Source: Fibrobacteraceae bacterium
GTDB lineage: Bacteria; Fibrobacterota; Fibrobacteria; Fibrobacterales; Fibrobacteraceae
Reading direction: 5' to 3'
Length of the DNA: 6,026 bases
Assembly (NCBI GenBank): GCA_021443045.1
Contig: JABUUT010000023.1
Span: forward strand, 14,797 to 20,822
Below, piece by piece: positions 4,162 through 6,026 of the stretch (position 1 is the stretch's first letter; each line of letters opens with the position of its first letter). Both the position numbers and the translations under genes were made by a program. The notes beneath the pieces are model-generated. The model was given only the letters and a program-made list of their open reading frames with translations, was not told the DNA's origin and did no database searches.

Positions 4162-5694
4162 ATGACTAAAATTTTGTTTTTTAAACTGAAAGAGGCCTTT
4201 GCGTCGGTTTTGCCGGTAACGCTTATTGTGCTTATTCTCTCTTTTACCCCTCTTGTTGATTTTACTACGACGGAATTGGTGGTTTTTGCGGTTTCGGCTG
4301 TTTTTTTGATAGTGGGTATTGGGCTTTTTAACTTGGGTGCCGATTTGGCCATGACTCCCATGGGTGAGCATGTGGGTTCGGGGCTTGCCAAGTCTCGAAA
4401 AATGGTGCTCCTCCTTACGGTTTGCTTTTTAATGGGGGTTCTCATTACGGTGGCGGAGCCAGACCTTTCTGTTTTGGCGGGCCAAGTGGAGAATGTGATT
4501 GCTCCCACCCTTTTGATTTTTACCATTGGCATTGGTGTTGGCCTCTTTTTGCTGGTTTCCATTATAAAGATTGTGTGCAAAAAGGATTTGTCCCAAATTT
4601 TGCTGTTCTTTTATATGGCCCTCTTTATGGTGGGCGCTTTGCTTATTTATTTGGATAAAGATGTGTTTTTACCCCTGGCTTTTGATAGTGGTGGCGTAAC
4701 TACTGGGCCCATTACGGTGCCCTTTATTATGGCCCTTGGGGTGGGTGTGGCTCAGGCGATTGGAGGGCGGGGTGCCAATGAAAACAGTTTTGGTCTTATT
4801 GCCCTGTGTTCTATTGGCCCGATTATTGCCTTAATGGGGTTGGTTCTTTTTTCTACGGGAAAACTGGAATACGAAATTTCTTCTTCGGCTTATTCCATTG
4901 AAGCTAGCATTGGTGCCCATTTTATTCCCACGGTGCTGAAGGTGGCCGAAGAGGTGCTTATTGCTCTTGGCCTTATTTCGGTGTTTTTTGTTGCTTTGCA
5001 GGCGTTTGCCCTAAAACTGGCCTGGCACCGATTGACTCAGATTGCCTTTGGTATTTTGTACACCTTTGTGGGCCTGGTGGTGTTTTTAACGGCGGTGACC
5101 GTTGGGTTTATGCCTATTGGATTTGTGTTGGGTAGAGAATTGGCGGCGCTCCCCAACGCCCTGGTGGCTTTTGGTTTTGTTATTGGCATGGTGGTGGTGC
5201 TTGCCGAACCTGCTGTCCATGTGCTCAACAAACAGGTGGAAGACGTTACTGGGGGCCTTGTTACCAAGCGGTCCATGCTTATTGCTCTTTCTATTGGTGT
5301 GGGTATTTCCATTGGGCTTTCCATGGTGCGTATTATTTACGGTTTTTCCATTTTGTACTATGTTATTCCGGGTTACTTTGTAAGCCTTGGACTTTCGCTT
5401 TTTGTGCCAAAACTTTATACAGCCATTGCCTTTGACTCTGGTGGTGTGGCCAGCGGGCCCCTTACTTCCAGTTTTATTTTACCTATGGCTATTGGCGCCT
5501 GTGCGGCGGTGCATGGTTCCGGAGATTCGGTACTGAATTATGCTTTTGGCATTGTGGCCATGGTGGCTTTAACTCCTCTCATTACTATACAAACTTTGGG
5601 CTTTAAGGCAATTGTGTCTCGAAAGCTCCGTGAACGGATGGTGATGAAACGTATTTTGAGTGACGACGACGAACAAATTATCGAGTTTATGTAG
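4162..5694 (+). CDS. DUF1538 membrane protein with two homologous halves
   Basis: 510 residues, strongly hydrophobic, with many membrane segments. The two halves align with an offset of exactly 250 residues: VAEPDLSVLAGQVENV (97-112) against LAEPAVHVLNKQVEDV (347-362), and FDSGGVTTGPIT (174-185) against FDSGGVASGPLT (424-435). These AEP and FDSGGVxxGP motifs are typical of DUF1538 (PF07556) as I recall it. The conserved polar motifs in a duplicated membrane protein suggest a transporter or channel with two pseudo-symmetric halves; the substrate is not established. The tail (488-510) is charged and probably cytoplasmic, ending in an acidic run (DDDE). The ATG at 4162 is preceded by AAAGAGA; an in-frame TTG at 4141 would add seven residues. 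A PII-like gene follows after 12 bases, pointing to nitrogen-, carbon- or nucleotide-linked control. The gene is divergent from the sigma operon. Confidence 0.9.
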   Translation: MTKILFFKLKEAFASVLPVTLIVLILSFTPLVDFTTTELVVFAVSAVFLIVGIGLFNLGADLAMTPMGEHVGSGLAKSRKMVLLLTVCFLMGVLITVAEPDLSVLAGQVENVIAPTLLIFTIGIGVGLFLLVSIIKIVCKKDLSQILLFFYMALFMVGALLIYLDKDVFLPLAFDSGGVTTGPITVPFIMALGVGVAQAIGGRGANENSFGLIALCSIGPIIALMGLVLFSTGKLEYEISSSAYSIEASIGAHFIPTVLKVAEEVLIALGLISVFFVALQAFALKLAWHRLTQIAFGILYTFVGLVVFLTAVTVGFMPIGFVLGRELAALPNALVAFGFVIGMVVVLAEPAVHVLNKQVEDVTGGLVTKRSMLIALSIGVGISIGLSMVRIIYGFSILYYVIPGYFVSLGLSLFVPKLYTAIAFDSGGVASGPLTSSFILPMAIGACAAVHGSGDSVLNYAFGIVAMVALTPLITIQTLGFKAIVSRKLRERMVMKRILSDDDEQIIEFM

Positions 5695-5706
5695 GGGTGT
5701 AAAAGT

Positions 5707-6026
5707 ATGGTAGGAACGGAACATTTTTTTAGAAGTCGAAAGGCTGCTTCGGGTAATGCCAAGGTTTCTTCCAACAAGCTGAAACTGTTGGTGACCATTG
5801 TGCCCCGTTCCAAGGCCGAAATTTATGCGGCACAAATCCAGAATCTGGAATGCAATATGCAGATGATTTTGTATGGTCGGGGCACGGCCTCCAAGGAAAT
5901 GCTGAATTTGATGGGTCTTGCCGATTCGGAAAAAGGCGTGATTATCAGCGTGGTGGGTGAAAACACTTTGCCAGCCATTTTGGAGACTATTGAAGGGATG
6001 TTCAATACCATTAAGGGGGGCAAGGG
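5707..6026 (+). CDS. PII-like signalling protein, 3' end outside window
   Basis: 106 complete codons are visible and the frame is open to the right edge. After a basic leader of about 24 residues, KLKLLVTIVPRSKAEIYAAQ (24-43) forms the first strand and helix of the PII fold. Then come MILYGRGTASKEMLNLMGLA (53-72) and EKGVIISVV (75-83), the pattern of the PII-like branch I associate with DUF1538 neighbours. The GRGTAS motif replaces the canonical T-loop uridylylation region of GlnB, whose Tyr is not seen here. The missing tail should carry the remaining strand. It starts 12 bases after the DUF1538 stop, with only GGGGTG as a weak SD, so the two genes are probably co-transcribed. Likely role: a trimeric sensor of a small effector (adenine nucleotides or another) that gates the membrane protein. 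Effector and effect are inference. Confidence 0.82.
   Translation, partial: MVGTEHFFRSRKAASGNAKVSSNKLKLLVTIVPRSKAEIYAAQIQNLECNMQMILYGRGTASKEMLNLMGLADSEKGVIISVVGENTLPAILETIEGMFNTIKGGK

Noticed and set aside
4002..4580. 192-codon minus-strand open frame
   Set aside because: Antisense to DUF1538 and overlapping the sigma start. The Thr/Lys/Ser-rich translation is typical of the reverse of a hydrophobic coding sequence.

Overview
The window looks like chromosomal DNA from a Gram-negative bacterium of moderate G+C. Gene style, degenerate ACTAACC/ACCGATAACC strings, a GTCATCCCGAAC-type intergenic repeat and frequent TGnTAnnnT promoter-like boxes suggest Fibrobacter (Fibrobacterota). That assignment rests on general resemblance, not on a marker gene.

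Layout. 1-225 is a non-coding, repeat-rich stretch holding a nested palindrome, a REP-like half-palindrome and a quasi-repeat. 226-1152 (minus) is an EamA/DMT-family drug/metabolite transporter. 1216-1614 holds a compact unit on the plus strand: promoter-like boxes, a leader hairpin, a strong Shine-Dalgarno (SD), a 36-residue one-helix peptide gene (1311-1421) and a strong terminator. 1615-2448 (plus) is a distinctly A+T-richer gene for a phosphoribosyltransferase-like protein of unknown substrate. A bidirectional terminator separates it from a convergent operon.

4033-2512 (minus) is a tightly packed three-gene operon: ECF sigma factor, single-pass candidate anti-sigma factor, and membrane-anchored periplasmic LTxxQ (Spy/CpxP/CnrX-like) protein with a His/Gly/Pro-rich FKGP repeat. 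The genes are separated by 1 and 3 bases, and each SD lies in the end of the previous gene. The composition recalls the CnrYXH metal-sensing module of Cupriavidus, but in a different order and with little expected sequence similarity. The likely logic is that an envelope or metal signal is sensed by the LTxxQ protein, relieves the anti-sigma and frees the sigma factor.

4162-5694 (plus), divergent from the sigma operon, is a DUF1538 membrane protein made of two homologous halves offset by exactly 250 residues. Twelve bases downstream a PII-like signalling protein begins (5707) and runs off the right edge. The pair probably forms an operon in which the PII-like protein regulates the membrane protein, as PII does for AmtB and SbtB for SbtA. 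The transported substrate is unknown.

The most unusual items are the orphan phosphoribosyltransferase-like gene, the repeat-bearing ECF/anti-sigma/sensor operon, the DUF1538-PII pair and the small hydrophobic-peptide unit. I see no tRNA, rRNA, CRISPR array, transposase or integrase.
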